This document shows, in pieces, positions 9,492 through 19,144 of a stretch of DNA of 64,000 nucleotides. Below the pieces are notes generated by a model. The model was not told where the DNA came from. It made no database searches and worked only from the letters and a program-made list of their open reading frames with translations. The translations under genes were made by a program, and so were the position numbers. Source of the stretch: Promethearchaeota archaeon (GTDB lineage Archaea; Asgardarchaeota; Lokiarchaeia; Sigyniarchaeales; SOKP01); assembly GCA_018238625.1 (NCBI GenBank), contig JABCSY010000007.1:1-64000 (forward strand), in the 5' to 3' direction. Each line of letters opens with the position of its first letter. The first letter of the stretch is position 1.

Positions 9492-9824
9492 ATGATTAAA
9501 AAAGATTTAGTAAAGATTGCATTGGTACCATGTTCTAAATGTGGAAGAGTTTTTAAAGCCAAGATTACACAAGATATTTTAAATGATGTCGAAAGATATC
9601 CATTTACTATTGTTTTGATGCATGTTTCTATGGAAAATGGAAAAAAAGAGATACATACTCTTGTTGCATATCTCGACAAATATTTAAACTGCAGACATGT
9701 TACAGTTCTACTAGGAAGAAGATTATTCATAACACCCTATGTTTTATATAATCCTAATCTGCTAATACTCTCATGTAATAGGAGTTTAACAAAAAATAAT
9801 TATATAGATGGTGTTAAATCGTGA
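9492..9824 (+). CDS. CxxC protein coupled to a small GTPase (110 aa), function unknown
   Basis: The N-terminus has a zinc-knuckle-like CSKCGRVFKAKI, followed by an alpha/beta segment with YPFTIVLMH and HTLVAYLDKYLNCRHV. I cannot assign a family. The fold may be a small roadblock/longin-like or zinc-bound adaptor, but that is a guess. The stop codon overlaps the start of the GTPase gene (GTGATG at 9821-9826), so the two are translationally coupled and likely act together. An operator-like repeat upstream is shared with the pstS spacer. The C-terminal 30 residues look poorly ordered. Confidence 0.65.
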   Translation: MIKKDLVKIALVPCSKCGRVFKAKITQDILNDVERYPFTIVLMHVSMENGKKEIHTLVAYLDKYLNCRHVTVLLGRRLFITPYVLYNPNLLILSCNRSLTKNNYIDGVKS

Positions 9825-10369
9825 TGATAAAACAATCTGTAAGTAATATGTTTAAAAAGAATATTTATAAGGTAGTTGTAGGAGGAGAAGGTGCTGTTGG
9901 AAAAACTACAATTTGCCAAAGACTTGCCGGAACTTTGGAACGTGAAAAAGATCGGCTTATGACGATTGGCGTTGATTTTCATAGTTTAAAAATTAAAAAT
10001 GGTAAATTATTTGAAGCTCAAGTCTGGGATTTAGGGGGACAAGAACAATTCAGAGATTTTCAGCAACCATTTTTCAAAAATGCTAAAATTGCTATATTTG
10101 TATTTTCTGTTGAATGGTTCGATACAATGGTATATATTGATTTTTGGTTAGATATGTTAAAAGATGAAAATCCTGTTAAAATTTATCTAATTGGAAATAA
10201 AATCGATTCTCCTAATAGATTTGTAAGAATTGATGAAGCATTAGAGTTCGCTAGAGATAGAAATTTGTCATATTATGAAATTTCTGCAATTAAAGGAACT
10301 GGTTTTGAAAATTTTAAAGAAGATTTAATCCAAACAATCCAAACCATAGCAAATTTAAATATTAATTAA
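9821..10369 (+). CDS. Rab/Arf-like small GTPase
   Basis: A 182-residue Ras-superfamily GTPase with every G box: G1 GGEGAVGKTT (residues 21-30), a switch I TIGVDFH resembling Rab proteins, G3 WDLGGQEQF, G4 GNKID and G5 ISAIKG. The G3 form DLGGQ resembles Arf and G-alpha rather than the Rab/Ras DTAGQ, but the catalytic Gln is kept. There is no C-terminal Cys for prenylation. Start is GTG 9821 or ATG 9824. Such GTPases are abundant in Asgard archaea. Lying between pstS and the Pst permease, it may signal on or regulate phosphate import (inference). Confidence 0.93.
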   Translation: MMIKQSVSNMFKKNIYKVVVGGEGAVGKTTICQRLAGTLEREKDRLMTIGVDFHSLKIKNGKLFEAQVWDLGGQEQFRDFQQPFFKNAKIAIFVFSVEWFDTMVYIDFWLDMLKDENPVKIYLIGNKIDSPNRFVRIDEALEFARDRNLSYYEISAIKGTGFENFKEDLIQTIQTIANLNIN

Positions 10370-10498
10370 TGGAAATATTTCAAAAATTTTTAGAAAGAAT
10401 TATTTTTTTTCCCAATATTTCATTTTAGCATTTCTGATCTCAATCTACATATGAATATGTTTTATAAATTAAACTCAAGAAGATAATTATCAACTTCT

Positions 10499-10518
10499 GT
10501 ATATATACTATATATTTC
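10499..10518. promoter_or_regulatory. AT-rich element ahead of pstCA (candidate operator copy 3)
   Basis: GTATATATACTATATATTTC resembles GTATATATTCTATATATATT at 8105-8124 with one substitution and one gap. It is about 150 bases upstream of pstCA. It could equally be a TATA box region. Confidence 0.28.
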
Positions 10519-10665
10519 AATATAATATATGGTGGTTATGAATTTATTAAATTCTAACTTTATTTTCTATGAGAAAACTAAATAAATTAAGCAAAATGCA
10601 TAACTGTCTTATGTTTATATCTTTGAAATTAAAAACACACTATTTATTGAATTCTGAGTGGAATA

Positions 10666-12783
10666 ATGTCTGCAGAAACTATTTACGATAAGAAACTTTT
10701 TGTATACGATGAAGATTTTTCTCATTTAAAGAAAAATAGAGATCCTATGATAAAATGGACTTTATTTTTTTTTGCTTCTATAGCAACAATTTTTGTATTT
10801 TTGATAATAATCTTTTTATTTATAGAAGGTGCGCCCTTTTTTGGTGCAGTTCCTTTAAACGAATTTCTTTTTGGTACAAATTGGCTTCCTTCAAATGGAG
10901 ATTTTGGTGCCTTACCTATTATTGTTGACACACTTTTGGTTGTTTTGGGCGCTATAATTATTGCTTTACCTTTAGGGTTAGCAACAGCAATTTTTATAGC
11001 AGAGATTGCACCACCGAAACTTAGGAAAATTCTTAAATTTAGCGTGGAAATACTTGCGGGTATTCCCTCAATCGTATATGGATTTTTCGGTCTAATTGTT
11101 TTGAATGTCCTTATAAAAGATATATTTGGTTTACATCATGGAAATACATGGTTGTCTGGCTCTCTAATTTTAGCATTAATGGCTTTACCTACAATTGTAT
11201 CTGTATGTGAAGATGCAATAAGAGCTGTTCCAAATTATTATAGAGAAGCCTCTTATGCTATGGGAGCTACAAGATGGCAGACTATATATAAAGTAATAAT
11301 TCCCTCAGGTATGTCTGGAATTACTGCTGCTATAATTTTAGGTGTTGGTCGTGCTTTAGGTGAAACCATGGCAATGTTGTTAATAATAGGAAATTGTAAG
11401 ATATTTCCTGACCCAATTACAAACATGTTAGATTGTGTAGCAGTAATCACTTCAACAATAGCTGCAGGTTGGGGTCCTACTGAACAAGGAAGCTTAGAAC
11501 AAAGGAGTTATCTGGCCCTAGCAATTCTTCTCTTCTTAATGACTCTTATTATTAATACAATCGCTAATCTAATATTGTCTAGAATTCAAAGAAAATTTTC
11601 AGGTGAAAAACCCAAAGAAAGATTTTCAAAACTAAAAGAGCTTAGTTTTTATGAACGCTTTCAAAATTACAAACAATTGATATCAACCGTAATTATTTCT
11701 GGATTGATTATGTTAATTCCAATTGATTTGATGTCTAGGGTGATAGGAGTATCGATTTGTGTAGTATTGAGCTTAATAATTTATATTCGTAAAAATATAC
11801 CTCAAAACTATAAGAAAATGCTTACATATTCTGTTACCTTATCTATTGTAGGATGGATACTTAGTACTTGGATTGGAATATTCCTAGCAATATCCATATG
11901 CGTTTTATTTATAGGAACAGTATTTATAATCAGAAAAATATCCACAGTAGCTCAGCAAAAGTTATGGTTTTCACTAATTTATTTATGTTCTTTTTTTGTT
12001 GTATTGGCTGTCGGAATTTTAATATCTTACATAGTTGTTAGAGGTTTCCCTGTCTTGCTTGAACCGGACTTTCTTATAGGGTATCCAAGCCATAATGGGA
12101 GAGATGGTGGAATCTTTCCAGCAATTGTGGGAACACTCCAGCTTACCTTAGGATCGATATTATTTGCGCTCCCACTTGGTGTTTGTGCTGGAATTTATCT
12201 CTCTGAATATGCAAAAAACAATAGAATTACTAGATTTATAAGAGCCAATATTGATAATTTGAATGGTACGCCTTCCATAGTATTTGCCTTATTCGGCTTT
12301 GTATTTTTTATATTATTTTTTGGATTAGGAAGAAGTTTACTAGTAGGAATCTTAACCTTAGGATTAATGATTCTCCCAACAATAATAAGAACTACTGAAG
12401 AAGCTATTAAAGCAATACCTCAATCGTTTCGAGAAGGTAGTTTAGCTTTGGGTTCGAGTAAATGGAAGAGTATTAGCAAAATTGTGTTACCTGCTGCAGT
12501 TCCGGGAATTGTTACAGGGGCCGTTTTAGGTATGGGGCGTAGTGCTGGAGAAACAGCTCCAATCATGTTTACAGCAGTGAGATCCTCAGCAAGGTGGGTC
12601 ACATTCTCACTTTTTGAGCCTGTTATGGCTCTTACGTATCATTTATATAGATTAAATACAGAAGTATTAGGTGCTGTAGATAAAGCTGCGGGTACAGCTC
12701 TAACTTTATTGATATTAGTATTATTATTATACGGTCTTGCGTTTATCGTCAGATCTAAATACGAAAAAAGAAAACAATGGTGA
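10666..12783 (+). CDS. pstCA: PstC-PstA fusion, phosphate ABC transporter permease
   Basis: One 705-residue chain holds two complete binding-protein-dependent permease domains. The first (about residues 80-310) carries the EAA loop [20 protein letters not shown]; the second (about 480-690) carries [21 protein letters not shown] linker of membrane helices (about 340-450) joins them. PstC and PstA are normally separate subunits, so this single gene encodes the whole channel. Its 3' end overlaps pstB by seven bases, indicating tight coupling. It forms the transmembrane path for phosphate delivered by PstS and driven by PstB. Confidence 0.95.
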   Translation: MSAETIYDKKLFVYDEDFSHLKKNRDPMIKWTLFFFASIATIFVFLIIIFLFIEGAPFFGAVPLNEFLFGTNWLPSNGDFGALPIIVDTLLVVLGAIIIALPLGLATAIFIAEIAPPKLRKILKFSVEILAGIPSIVYGFFGLIVLNVLIKDIFGLHHGNTWLSGSLILALMALPTIVSVCEDAIRAVPNYYREASYAMGATRWQTIYKVIIPSGMSGITAAIILGVGRALGETMAMLLIIGNCKIFPDPITNMLDCVAVITSTIAAGWGPTEQGSLEQRSYLALAILLFLMTLIINTIANLILSRIQRKFSGEKPKERFSKLKELSFYERFQNYKQLISTVIISGLIMLIPIDLMSRVIGVSICVVLSLIIYIRKNIPQNYKKMLTYSVTLSIVGWILSTWIGIFLAISICVLFIGTVFIIRKISTVAQQKLWFSLIYLCSFFVVLAVGILISYIVVRGFPVLLEPDFLIGYPSHNGRDGGIFPAIVGTLQLTLGSILFALPLGVCAGIYLSEYAKNNRITRFIRANIDNLNGTPSIVFALFGFVFFILFFGLGRSLLVGILTLGLMILPTIIRTTEEAIKAIPQSFREGSLALGSSKWKSISKIVLPAAVPGIVTGAVLGMGRSAGETAPIMFTAVRSSARWVTFSLFEPVMALTYHLYRLNTEVLGAVDKAAGTALTLLILVLLLYGLAFIVRSKYEKRKQW

Positions 12784-13616
12784 TACATTTGGTATTGAAA
12801 ATTAAAAATAGAAATAAGCAAGAAATCAAAAATAACCACAATTCGGATATAGTAGGTGAAGAATCGTCCGTAATTGAGGTCAAGGATTTAAATCTTTGGT
12901 ATGAAACCAATCATGCTTTAAAGAATATTAATATGAAATTTAGTAAGAATAAAGTAACTGCAATTATTGGCCCTTCTGGATGTGGTAAGAGCACATTGCT
13001 AAGAAGCTTTAACAGAATGAACGATGTAATTGATGGTTGTAGGATTGAGGGAGAAGTTTTTTTCAATGGGAAGAATATATATGCTAATTCTGCAGATATT
13101 AGACTAAATAGAAAAAAAATTGGAATGATTTTCCAAAAACCAAACCCATTTCCTATGTCTATTTACGATAACATCACTTACGGCCCAAAAATACATAAAA
13201 TCGAGAATAGCGACATACTAGATGGAATTACAAATAAATGCCTTAAAAGAGCTGTTTTATGGGATGAAGTGAAAGAACGATTAGATGATTCCGCTATGGG
13301 ATTGTCTGGTGGACAGCAGCAACGTTTGTGCATTGCAAGAGCTTTAGCAGTGGAGCCCGAGGTATTATTAATGGACGAACCTACTGCCTCTCTTGATCCA
13401 ATCGCTACTCAAAAAATCGAAAATTTAATTCTTGAATTAAAAAAAGAATGGACCGTTATAATTGTTACACATAATATGCAACAAGCTGCTCGAATTTCTG
13501 ATTTTACAGGCTTTATGTATCTCGGAGAATTAATTGAATATGGAGCTACAACACAAATTTTTGAAAATCCACAAAAAAAATTAACTGAAAATTATATAAC
13601 AGGAAGATTTGGATAG
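12777..13616 (+). CDS. pstB: PstB, phosphate ABC transporter ATPase
   Basis: A 279-residue ABC ATPase with Walker [10 protein letters not shown], the PstB-specific [16 protein letters not shown]-loop region, signature LSGGQQQR and Walker [13 protein letters not shown]. Switch His is in [10 protein letters not shown], also typical of PstB. The N-terminal ~35 residues before [10 protein letters not shown] are longer than usual and charged, so translation could start later, but the seven-base overlap with pstCA supports ATG 12777. The stand-alone phoU follows 11 bases after the stop. Confidence 0.96.
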   Translation: MVIHLVLKIKNRNKQEIKNNHNSDIVGEESSVIEVKDLNLWYETNHALKNINMKFSKNKVTAIIGPSGCGKSTLLRSFNRMNDVIDGCRIEGEVFFNGKNIYANSADIRLNRKKIGMIFQKPNPFPMSIYDNITYGPKIHKIENSDILDGITNKCLKRAVLWDEVKERLDDSAMGLSGGQQQRLCIARALAVEPEVLLMDEPTASLDPIATQKIENLILELKKEWTVIIVTHNMQQAARISDFTGFMYLGELIEYGATTQIFENPQKKLTENYITGRFG

Positions 13617-13627
13617 GTGTAATTAAA

Positions 13628-14278
13628 ATGGCAAAAATATTCCATAAAGAACTTGTTGAATTAAAAAATGAAGTTGTTAAAATGGGTAACTTAGCCTTAA
13701 AGATGCTTGATGACTCTATGAGTGCGTTAATTACTCAAGATATTGAATTAGCAAAAAAAACAATAGAAAAAAAGACTTTATTGAAAAAATACGATTCCGA
13801 AATTGAAGCGAAAGCACTGAGACTTATAGCGTTATATCAACCAATGGCCATGGATTTGAGGTTATTGGCTACAATTCTAAAAATAATTACATATTTGACA
13901 AGATTGGGGCGATATGGAAAAGATATTGCCGTAGTTGTAGAAGAATTGTCTACAAAACCTTATCCTGCATCATTTATTAATTTAAAAAATATGTGGGAAC
14001 ATGTCAATACTATGGCTAAAGACTCGTTTAAAGCATTTGAAGAATCTGATATAAATTACATCGAAAATTTCGGAGAAAGAGATAACGAGGTTGATGAGAT
14101 GAGATGGAGCGTATTTAGAGAGAGTATAACCTATATGATGGAAGATCCTAAAGTTATTACCCCTTGTTTGTTTTTTGCTATGATCGCTCGTTATCTTGAA
14201 AGATGTGGAGATAATACTTGTAAAATTGCTGAAAAAGTCTATTATATGGTTACAGGTAAGCACATTGAAATTAAATAA
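13628..14278 (+). CDS. phoU: PhoU, phosphate transport regulator
   Basis: A 216-residue all-helical protein with two PhoU repeats. The metal-binding/interaction segments show as YLTRLGRYGKDIA near residue 90 and YLERCGDNTCKIAEKV near residue 195. PhoU damps Pst uptake and links it to signalling. It is the last pst gene, 11 bases after pstB. Unlike the AbrB-PhoU protein at 7007-8005 it has no DNA-binding domain, so the locus has one PhoU likely for transcription and one for transporter control. Confidence 0.95.
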   Translation: MAKIFHKELVELKNEVVKMGNLALKMLDDSMSALITQDIELAKKTIEKKTLLKKYDSEIEAKALRLIALYQPMAMDLRLLATILKIITYLTRLGRYGKDIAVVVEELSTKPYPASFINLKNMWEHVNTMAKDSFKAFEESDINYIENFGERDNEVDEMRWSVFRESITYMMEDPKVITPCLFFAMIARYLERCGDNTCKIAEKVYYMVTGKHIEIK

Positions 14279-14317
14279 TTTATATCTGGGAGAATTTTCA
14301 ACGAAGTGCCTTTAAGC

Positions 14318-14734
14318 ATGGAAAAAAAGAAAATTTTATTTATCTGCACACATAATTCAGCACGTTCTCAGATGGCTGAAGGCTTTGTAAACACCTTTTT
14401 TAGCGATAATTATGAAGCTTATAGCGCCGGTATTGCTTTTGTAAGACCTTATGCTATAAAAGTTATGCAAGAAATTAGTGTCGATATCTCCAAAGATCGT
14501 TCTAAACATTTAAGCGCGTTTTATGGGAAAGATTTCGATCTAGTCGTAACCGTATGCGACAATGCTAAAAAGATATGTCCTGTATTCCCTGGAGCAAAAA
14601 GAATGATACATCAATCTTTCGAAAATCCTTCGTCTGCTAAGGGAACTGAAGAAGAAATGTTAAAAGTTTACAGAAAAGTGAGAGATCAAATAAAAAATTG
14701 GTTAGTTGAAAATTTGGAAACCATAAAGAAATAG
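14318..14734 (+). CDS. arsC: Arsenate reductase, thioredoxin-coupled ArsC / low-MW phosphatase family
   Basis: A 138-residue LMW-phosphatase-fold protein. The P-loop CTHNSARSQMAEG gives Cys10 and Arg16 (CX5R), and a redox pair C80/C87 in VTVCDNAKKICPVFPG matches the Cys82/Cys89 of the staphylococcal pI258 ArsC. That pair separates ArsC from ordinary tyrosine phosphatases. A GTG four codons earlier (14306) is open, but ATG 14318 gives the usual N-terminus. Arsenate enters through phosphate transporters, so its position after phoU makes sense. A general arsenite/ion pump candidate lies far away at 50393. Confidence 0.9.
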   Translation: MEKKKILFICTHNSARSQMAEGFVNTFFSDNYEAYSAGIAFVRPYAIKVMQEISVDISKDRSKHLSAFYGKDFDLVVTVCDNAKKICPVFPGAKRMIHQSFENPSSAKGTEEEMLKVYRKVRDQIKNWLVENLETIKK

Positions 14735-14782
14735 GAAGAATTAAGACCTAAGAAAATCATCTACTGGTAAAACTATGTGTAA

Positions 14783-15144
14783 TTATCCAATATAGCCATT
14801 AACAACTGTGAGAAATTTTACAATGTTAAATGGTTTGATTAGATAATCAGTGAATCCTATATTGAAAGCTTTTTCTCGATTACCATTTAACGCAATGGTT
14901 GAAACTGCAATTATCGGCAAATCTTTAGTATCTTTATTTTTCTTAAGAAGTTTTGTTGCCTCAAATCCATTCATTATTGGCAATTGGATATCCATTAAAA
15001 TTAAATCTGGTTTTATATTAATCGCCATTTCAACCCCAGCTTTCCCGTTAATGGCTTCCAATACTTTAAATCCATTTTTTTAAGTAAGAATGCAATCATT
15101 TCTCGATTATTTTTATCATTTTCAACTATAAGAATTTTTGCTAT
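14783..15144 (-). pseudogene. Response-regulator receiver, frameshifted and lacking a standard start
   Basis: The downstream part (14783-15061) encodes a receiver from EAINGKAGVEMA to the end, with phospho-acceptor in LILMDIQLP, Ser/Thr in AVST and Lys in YLIKPF. The missing N-terminus (AKILIVENDKNNREMIAFLL) is readable just upstream in another frame. The two join if a run of seven A (plus-strand T7 at 15075-15081) had eight, giving LLKKNGFKVLEAI. In addition the natural start position is ATA (15142-15144), not ATG. Either it is a decayed gene, an assembly homopolymer error, or slippage. It follows the histidine kinase by 15 bases. Confidence 0.75.
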
Positions 15145-15159
15145 GTTTTCATCTCTCTT

Positions 15160-17046
15160 TTATGCTTTCACTTCGATTTGAAGGGGCAAAATAAAATTAA
15201 AATCGCTGCCTTTCCCTAATTCACTTTGAACTGAAATCTCTCCCCCTAATAGATTCACTAACTTCTTTGAAAGATATAAACCTAATCCAGTTCCTTTCAT
15301 ACTCTTTTCTATTGATGAATCAACCTGTTGGAATGGTCTGAAAAGTTTATTAATACCCTCTTCACTTATGCCAATACCGTTGTCAATAATGTGAACTTTA
15401 AGATGTTTATTATTAGCAATTCTTGTCTTGATAGAAATTTTGCCACCCTTGGGAGTAAATTTAATTGCATTACCAATAAGATTAAATAAAACTTGCTTCA
15501 TACGTCCTTCATCTGATATTAATTTACTATTTACATTAAGATCTGTTGATATTTCAAGAGATTTTTCAGAGGATTTTGGTGTTAATGCTTCAAGTACTTC
15601 ACTGAGTAAATCATTAAAATTAAATTCCGCTGGATGTAATTCAAATTTTCCAGCTTCAATTTTAGAGATATCCAAAACTCCATTAATAAGATTCAAGAGA
15701 TGTTTTGCACTATTGAAAACAGAGTTAAGTTGCTGTTGTTGTTCTTCTGTTGTGTCGCCTGAATAACCAAGCATCATTAATTCAGTAAAGCCCATTATTG
15801 ATACTAATGGTGTTCGTAATTCATGACTCATTGAGGCTAGAAATAACGACTTTAGTTTTTCTGTTTCTTCTAACCGAATATTTATCTGTTCTAATTCGAC
15901 AGTTCTCAGTTTAACCAATTCTTCTAAATAGCTTTCCAATGTTTCTATTGGTTCTGTTGTCGAAGTAGTACCTAATGGAAAAATTTCTTTAATCAATTTA
16001 GTTGCTTCACGAAAATTATCAACATCATTCATACCTACCCTAAGTAATTTCTCATATTGACTTTCAAATGCTCTAGTAAAATTCTCTAAAGCTTCTCGTA
16101 AGATCGGAGATTGTCTTGAGGATAGAAGTACCGTAGTTATATAATTAGCATGCTTAAAAAGAACTGTTGAATTTTCTAACCTAAGTTCCTCTACTTGTCC
16201 TGATGTACTAATCTTTTGGCTGAGTTGTTGAAGAACTGGCATCCATTTAACAAAACCTTTCTGTTCAGCCAATTTTGAGGTTCCTCGTAATTGCCAGGAA
16301 AAATCAAAAAGAGGTATTCCAGTTTGATTAGTTATAACTGTAATTCGCCGTCCCTCAAACGATAAAATATATAATAATTTTGGTTGACGATAAATAAAAT
16401 ACGCTGTAATAGATATTGATACTGTTGTTAAAAGATAACCCATTGGAAATATCAACCATAACCCTAACAGAAAGAGGAAAATACAACATATATAGAATAT
16501 TAATGAGGTTAAAAATAAATAAAAGGCATCTCTCACTAACTCTGGTGGAGCTCTTCTCCACGCTTTAAAAAACCAACTTGTCAATTGGAAACAAAGTGCA
16601 AATAATGCTAAAATATTTATAATTTGCAAAGGTCCTTTCATTCCTAAAGTTGGATATCCCCCGTATTCATGAATATAAAATTGGATATTTCCAGGAATAA
16701 AGATTAAAACGATAGTGCTACCTATGATGATGCTCGCTATTATAACTTTATAATAACTTATTCGTTCTTTAGTAATATAGTCTACATTCAAGATTAAAGC
16801 AAATAAACCAATGGATCCTCCCATCATACTTAAACGCTTCATTTCAAAACTTAGAAAAAGATAAGCCATTGTTTCAAAAAGATGAAAAGCAGCAAACCAA
16901 GAAAATGCAACTAATGTCAATAAGTATAACTTTGTTTTTCGGGTATATGTATACCAAAATAAAATAAGACAAAAAATCGAGAAAAATATGAAAGCAATAA
17001 AGGTTATTAATACTTCAATGTTCCAGTTTAGTGCTATAAAAATCAT
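15160..17046 (-). CDS. Sensor histidine kinase: 7TM region, longin-like domain, HisKA, HATPase
   Basis: 628 residues. Residues 1-222 contain about seven membrane helices. Residues ~228-345 (ITVITNQTGIPLFDFSW ... LENFTRAFESQYEKLL) look like a soluble profilin/longin-type domain, similar in layout to the protein at 51837-52685. A coiled coil leads to HisKA with the phospho-accepting H408 in MSHELRTPL, then the ATPase with NAIKFT, DNGIGIS and GTGLGLYLSK. It is complete. Its cognate receiver gene immediately downstream is frameshifted, so the kinase may signal to another receiver such as those at 59903 or 60532. The signal is unknown; nearness to the pst genes makes phosphate a thin possibility. 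Confidence 0.9.
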   Translation of the reverse strand: MIFIALNWNIEVLITFIAFIFFSIFCLILFWYTYTRKTKLYLLTLVAFSWFAAFHLFETMAYLFLSFEMKRLSMMGGSIGLFALILNVDYITKERISYYKVIIASIIIGSTIVLIFIPGNIQFYIHEYGGYPTLGMKGPLQIINILALFALCFQLTSWFFKAWRRAPPELVRDAFYLFLTSLIFYICCIFLFLLGLWLIFPMGYLLTTVSISITAYFIYRQPKLLYILSFEGRRITVITNQTGIPLFDFSWQLRGTSKLAEQKGFVKWMPVLQQLSQKISTSGQVEELRLENSTVLFKHANYITTVLLSSRQSPILREALENFTRAFESQYEKLLRVGMNDVDNFREATKLIKEIFPLGTTSTTEPIETLESYLEELVKLRTVELEQINIRLEETEKLKSLFLASMSHELRTPLVSIMGFTELMMLGYSGDTTEEQQQQLNSVFNSAKHLLNLINGVLDISKIEAGKFELHPAEFNFNDLLSEVLEALTPKSSEKSLEISTDLNVNSKLISDEGRMKQVLFNLIGNAIKFTPKGGKISIKTRIANNKHLKVHIIDNGIGISEEGINKLFRPFQQVDSSIEKSMKGTGLGLYLSKKLVNLLGGEISVQSELGKGSDFNFILPLQIEVKA

Positions 17047-17307
17047 GAAATACTTATCTATTATTACAAGTTAACTTAGAGTACTCCCTAATTAAAAATT
17101 AGGTGTTTATACTAATAAAAGATATTAGAAAGGATATTTAAATATAGAGAAAACCAAAAATGTTGTCGCTTTTTCTCGAACTAAATATTTTTGGTTTTTT
17201 AAACTTATGATTTATGTGAAAAAAATCTATTAATGAATGCTTAATTTTGATATTTAGAGTTAAAACATCGATTTTAGCTTTTTTATTACTATAATTTCTG
17301 ATATGCT

Positions 17308-19143
17308 ATGGTGTTTAATAAGAAAGAATTAACAGTTGAACCCGTGGTGGAGTTTTCTTCGGGTAAAGACCCGTATGTAAAATCGCGGAAAAAGGGGGCT
17401 ACCAGATGGATTTTAGCTCACGTATTTCACGGCTCGAACAAATTGTTTGTGGTTGTTGTAGTTTTTATAATTATCCTTTCTGCTAATTTATCCTCAATTA
17501 CATATATTATAATTGGCGAAACAATATCAGCACTGCTAAGTGGAATGACGGCTTTGCTTGGAAATTATATTTTAACTTTATTTTTATTAGGGATAAGCGG
17601 GCCCATAATGAGAATTGTGAGTCGAATGTTAATAGAGGTTTTAGCTCAGAGGTTAGAAAGAGACGCACGAAGAGAGTTCTTCACAAATCTATTAGGAAAA
17701 AGTCAATCGTTTCACGACAGACAAAAGATTGGAGAGTTAATGGCAAGGGTTACTGATGATGTTCGGATGTTGAATTTCTTAATCAGCCCGGCTTTATCGT
17801 TAATTATAGAATCCTTTACATTTCTATTTATCCCTATTATTTACATTGTTATGTATTTCCCTTTTCAGTTAATTATTGAACCTGTATTCTTTTCTATATC
17901 GTTTCTTATCTTATTGAAGTCTTATTCGCGTAAAATTGGACCTGTAACGGCCCGTTTAAGGGGAAGCTTTGGTTTAATGACTGCTTCTTTAAGCGAGACC
18001 TTATCGGGCATCGAAGTAGTTAAAGCTACAGTCCAAGAAGAAAAAGAGATGAAAAAGTATTTTAAACATATAAATAATTATAAAAAGGCGTTTATCGAGC
18101 GAGGTAAGCTACAGGCAAAGTATCTTCCTATTTTAGTTCTTGCATTAGTTATAACAGCTGGTTTTGCTCATAGTATTGTGCTATTTAATTTAGGTTTAAT
18201 GGATATCGGGCAAATTATTGCTTTCTTGGGAATTTTGGGGTTGCTCCGTTTTCCTACCAACATTTCTATGTTTGTTTTTGCTATCTTTCGATTAGCAGCA
18301 TCAAGTGCAGATAGACTGCTCGAGTTAATGAATAAAAAAACTGAGATTGACGAGAATAAAGAAGGTAAAAAGAAGGTTTTTAACGGCCATATAACATTTG
18401 AGAATGTGGATTTTATCTACCCTGATGGTAAGACACCTGTGTTAAAAGATATCTCGTTTGAAGTTAAACCTGGGCAGACAGTTGCGATAGTTGGTACAAC
18501 GGGATCTGGAAAAACTACGCTAACTAAATTAATCTCCAGGCTATATGATGTTTCTAAAGGGCGAATTTTAATTGATGGGAGCGAAATTCGGGATTATGCT
18601 TTACAAACTTTGCGAGATCAAATTTCTTATATCGAGCAAGATGTATTCTTATTCTCTACAACCATTTTTGACAATATATCTTTTGGGCGAGTAAGTTCAT
18701 TAGAGCAAGTTATTAATGTGGCTCAACAAGCACAAGCTCATGATTTTATCAGCGAGTTGCCTGAAGAATATCAGTCGAAGGTAGGAGAAAGAGGAGTTCA
18801 GCTTAGCGGAGGAGAAAGGCAAAGAATTGCCATAGCACGAGCCTTTTTATCCGATCCTCGAATTCTTATTTTAGACGATTCAACTTCAGCTATCGACTCT
18901 AACACAGAGGACAAAATTCAGTTTGCAATTAAAAACATTTTGAAAAATCGCACTACAATTTTAATAACGCACCGATTATCGCAAATTAGATGGGCTGATT
19001 TAATTATAGTTTTAAAAAATGGTGAAATCGCAGCTAAAGGGAACCATGAAGAGTTACTAAAAACTTCCGAAGAATATCGCAAAATTTTCGTTAAGAAATT
19101 TGATATCGAAGAAGATCAATTGCTTAAGGAGGTGAGAAAATAG
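17308..19143 (+). CDS. Heterodimeric ABC exporter, subunit A (degenerate Walker B)
   Basis: A 611-residue type I exporter half with six membrane helices (residues ~45-340) and a nucleotide-binding domain. Walker A is GTTGSGKTT, signature LSGGERQR, Walker B ILILDDSTSAID. The residue after the Walker B Asp is Asp instead of the catalytic Glu, so its own ATP site is weak. The next gene begins one base after the stop and encodes the other half. It likely exports lipids, peptides or drugs; the substrate is unknown. Confidence 0.94.
   Translation: MVFNKKELTVEPVVEFSSGKDPYVKSRKKGATRWILAHVFHGSNKLFVVVVVFIIILSANLSSITYIIIGETISALLSGMTALLGNYILTLFLLGISGPIMRIVSRMLIEVLAQRLERDARREFFTNLLGKSQSFHDRQKIGELMARVTDDVRMLNFLISPALSLIIESFTFLFIPIIYIVMYFPFQLIIEPVFFSISFLILLKSYSRKIGPVTARLRGSFGLMTASLSETLSGIEVVKATVQEEKEMKKYFKHINNYKKAFIERGKLQAKYLPILVLALVITAGFAHSIVLFNLGLMDIGQIIAFLGILGLLRFPTNISMFVFAIFRLAASSADRLLELMNKKTEIDENKEGKKKVFNGHITFENVDFIYPDGKTPVLKDISFEVKPGQTVAIVGTTGSGKTTLTKLISRLYDVSKGRILIDGSEIRDYALQTLRDQISYIEQDVFLFSTTIFDNISFGRVSSLEQVINVAQQAQAHDFISELPEEYQSKVGERGVQLSGGERQRIAIARAFLSDPRILILDDSTSAIDSNTEDKIQFAIKNILKNRTTILITHRLSQIRWADLIIVLKNGEIAAKGNHEELLKTSEEYRKIFVKKFDIEEDQLLKEVRK
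19126..19136 (+). promoter_or_regulatory. Strong Shine-Dalgarno site that sets a TTG start
   Basis: AAGGAGGTGAG lies inside the end of the upstream gene, eight bases before TTG at 19145. It supports TTG initiation of the second ABC subunit rather than GTG at 19151, and shows that this organism uses Shine-Dalgarno initiation within operons. Confidence 0.7.
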
Positions 19144-19144
19144 T

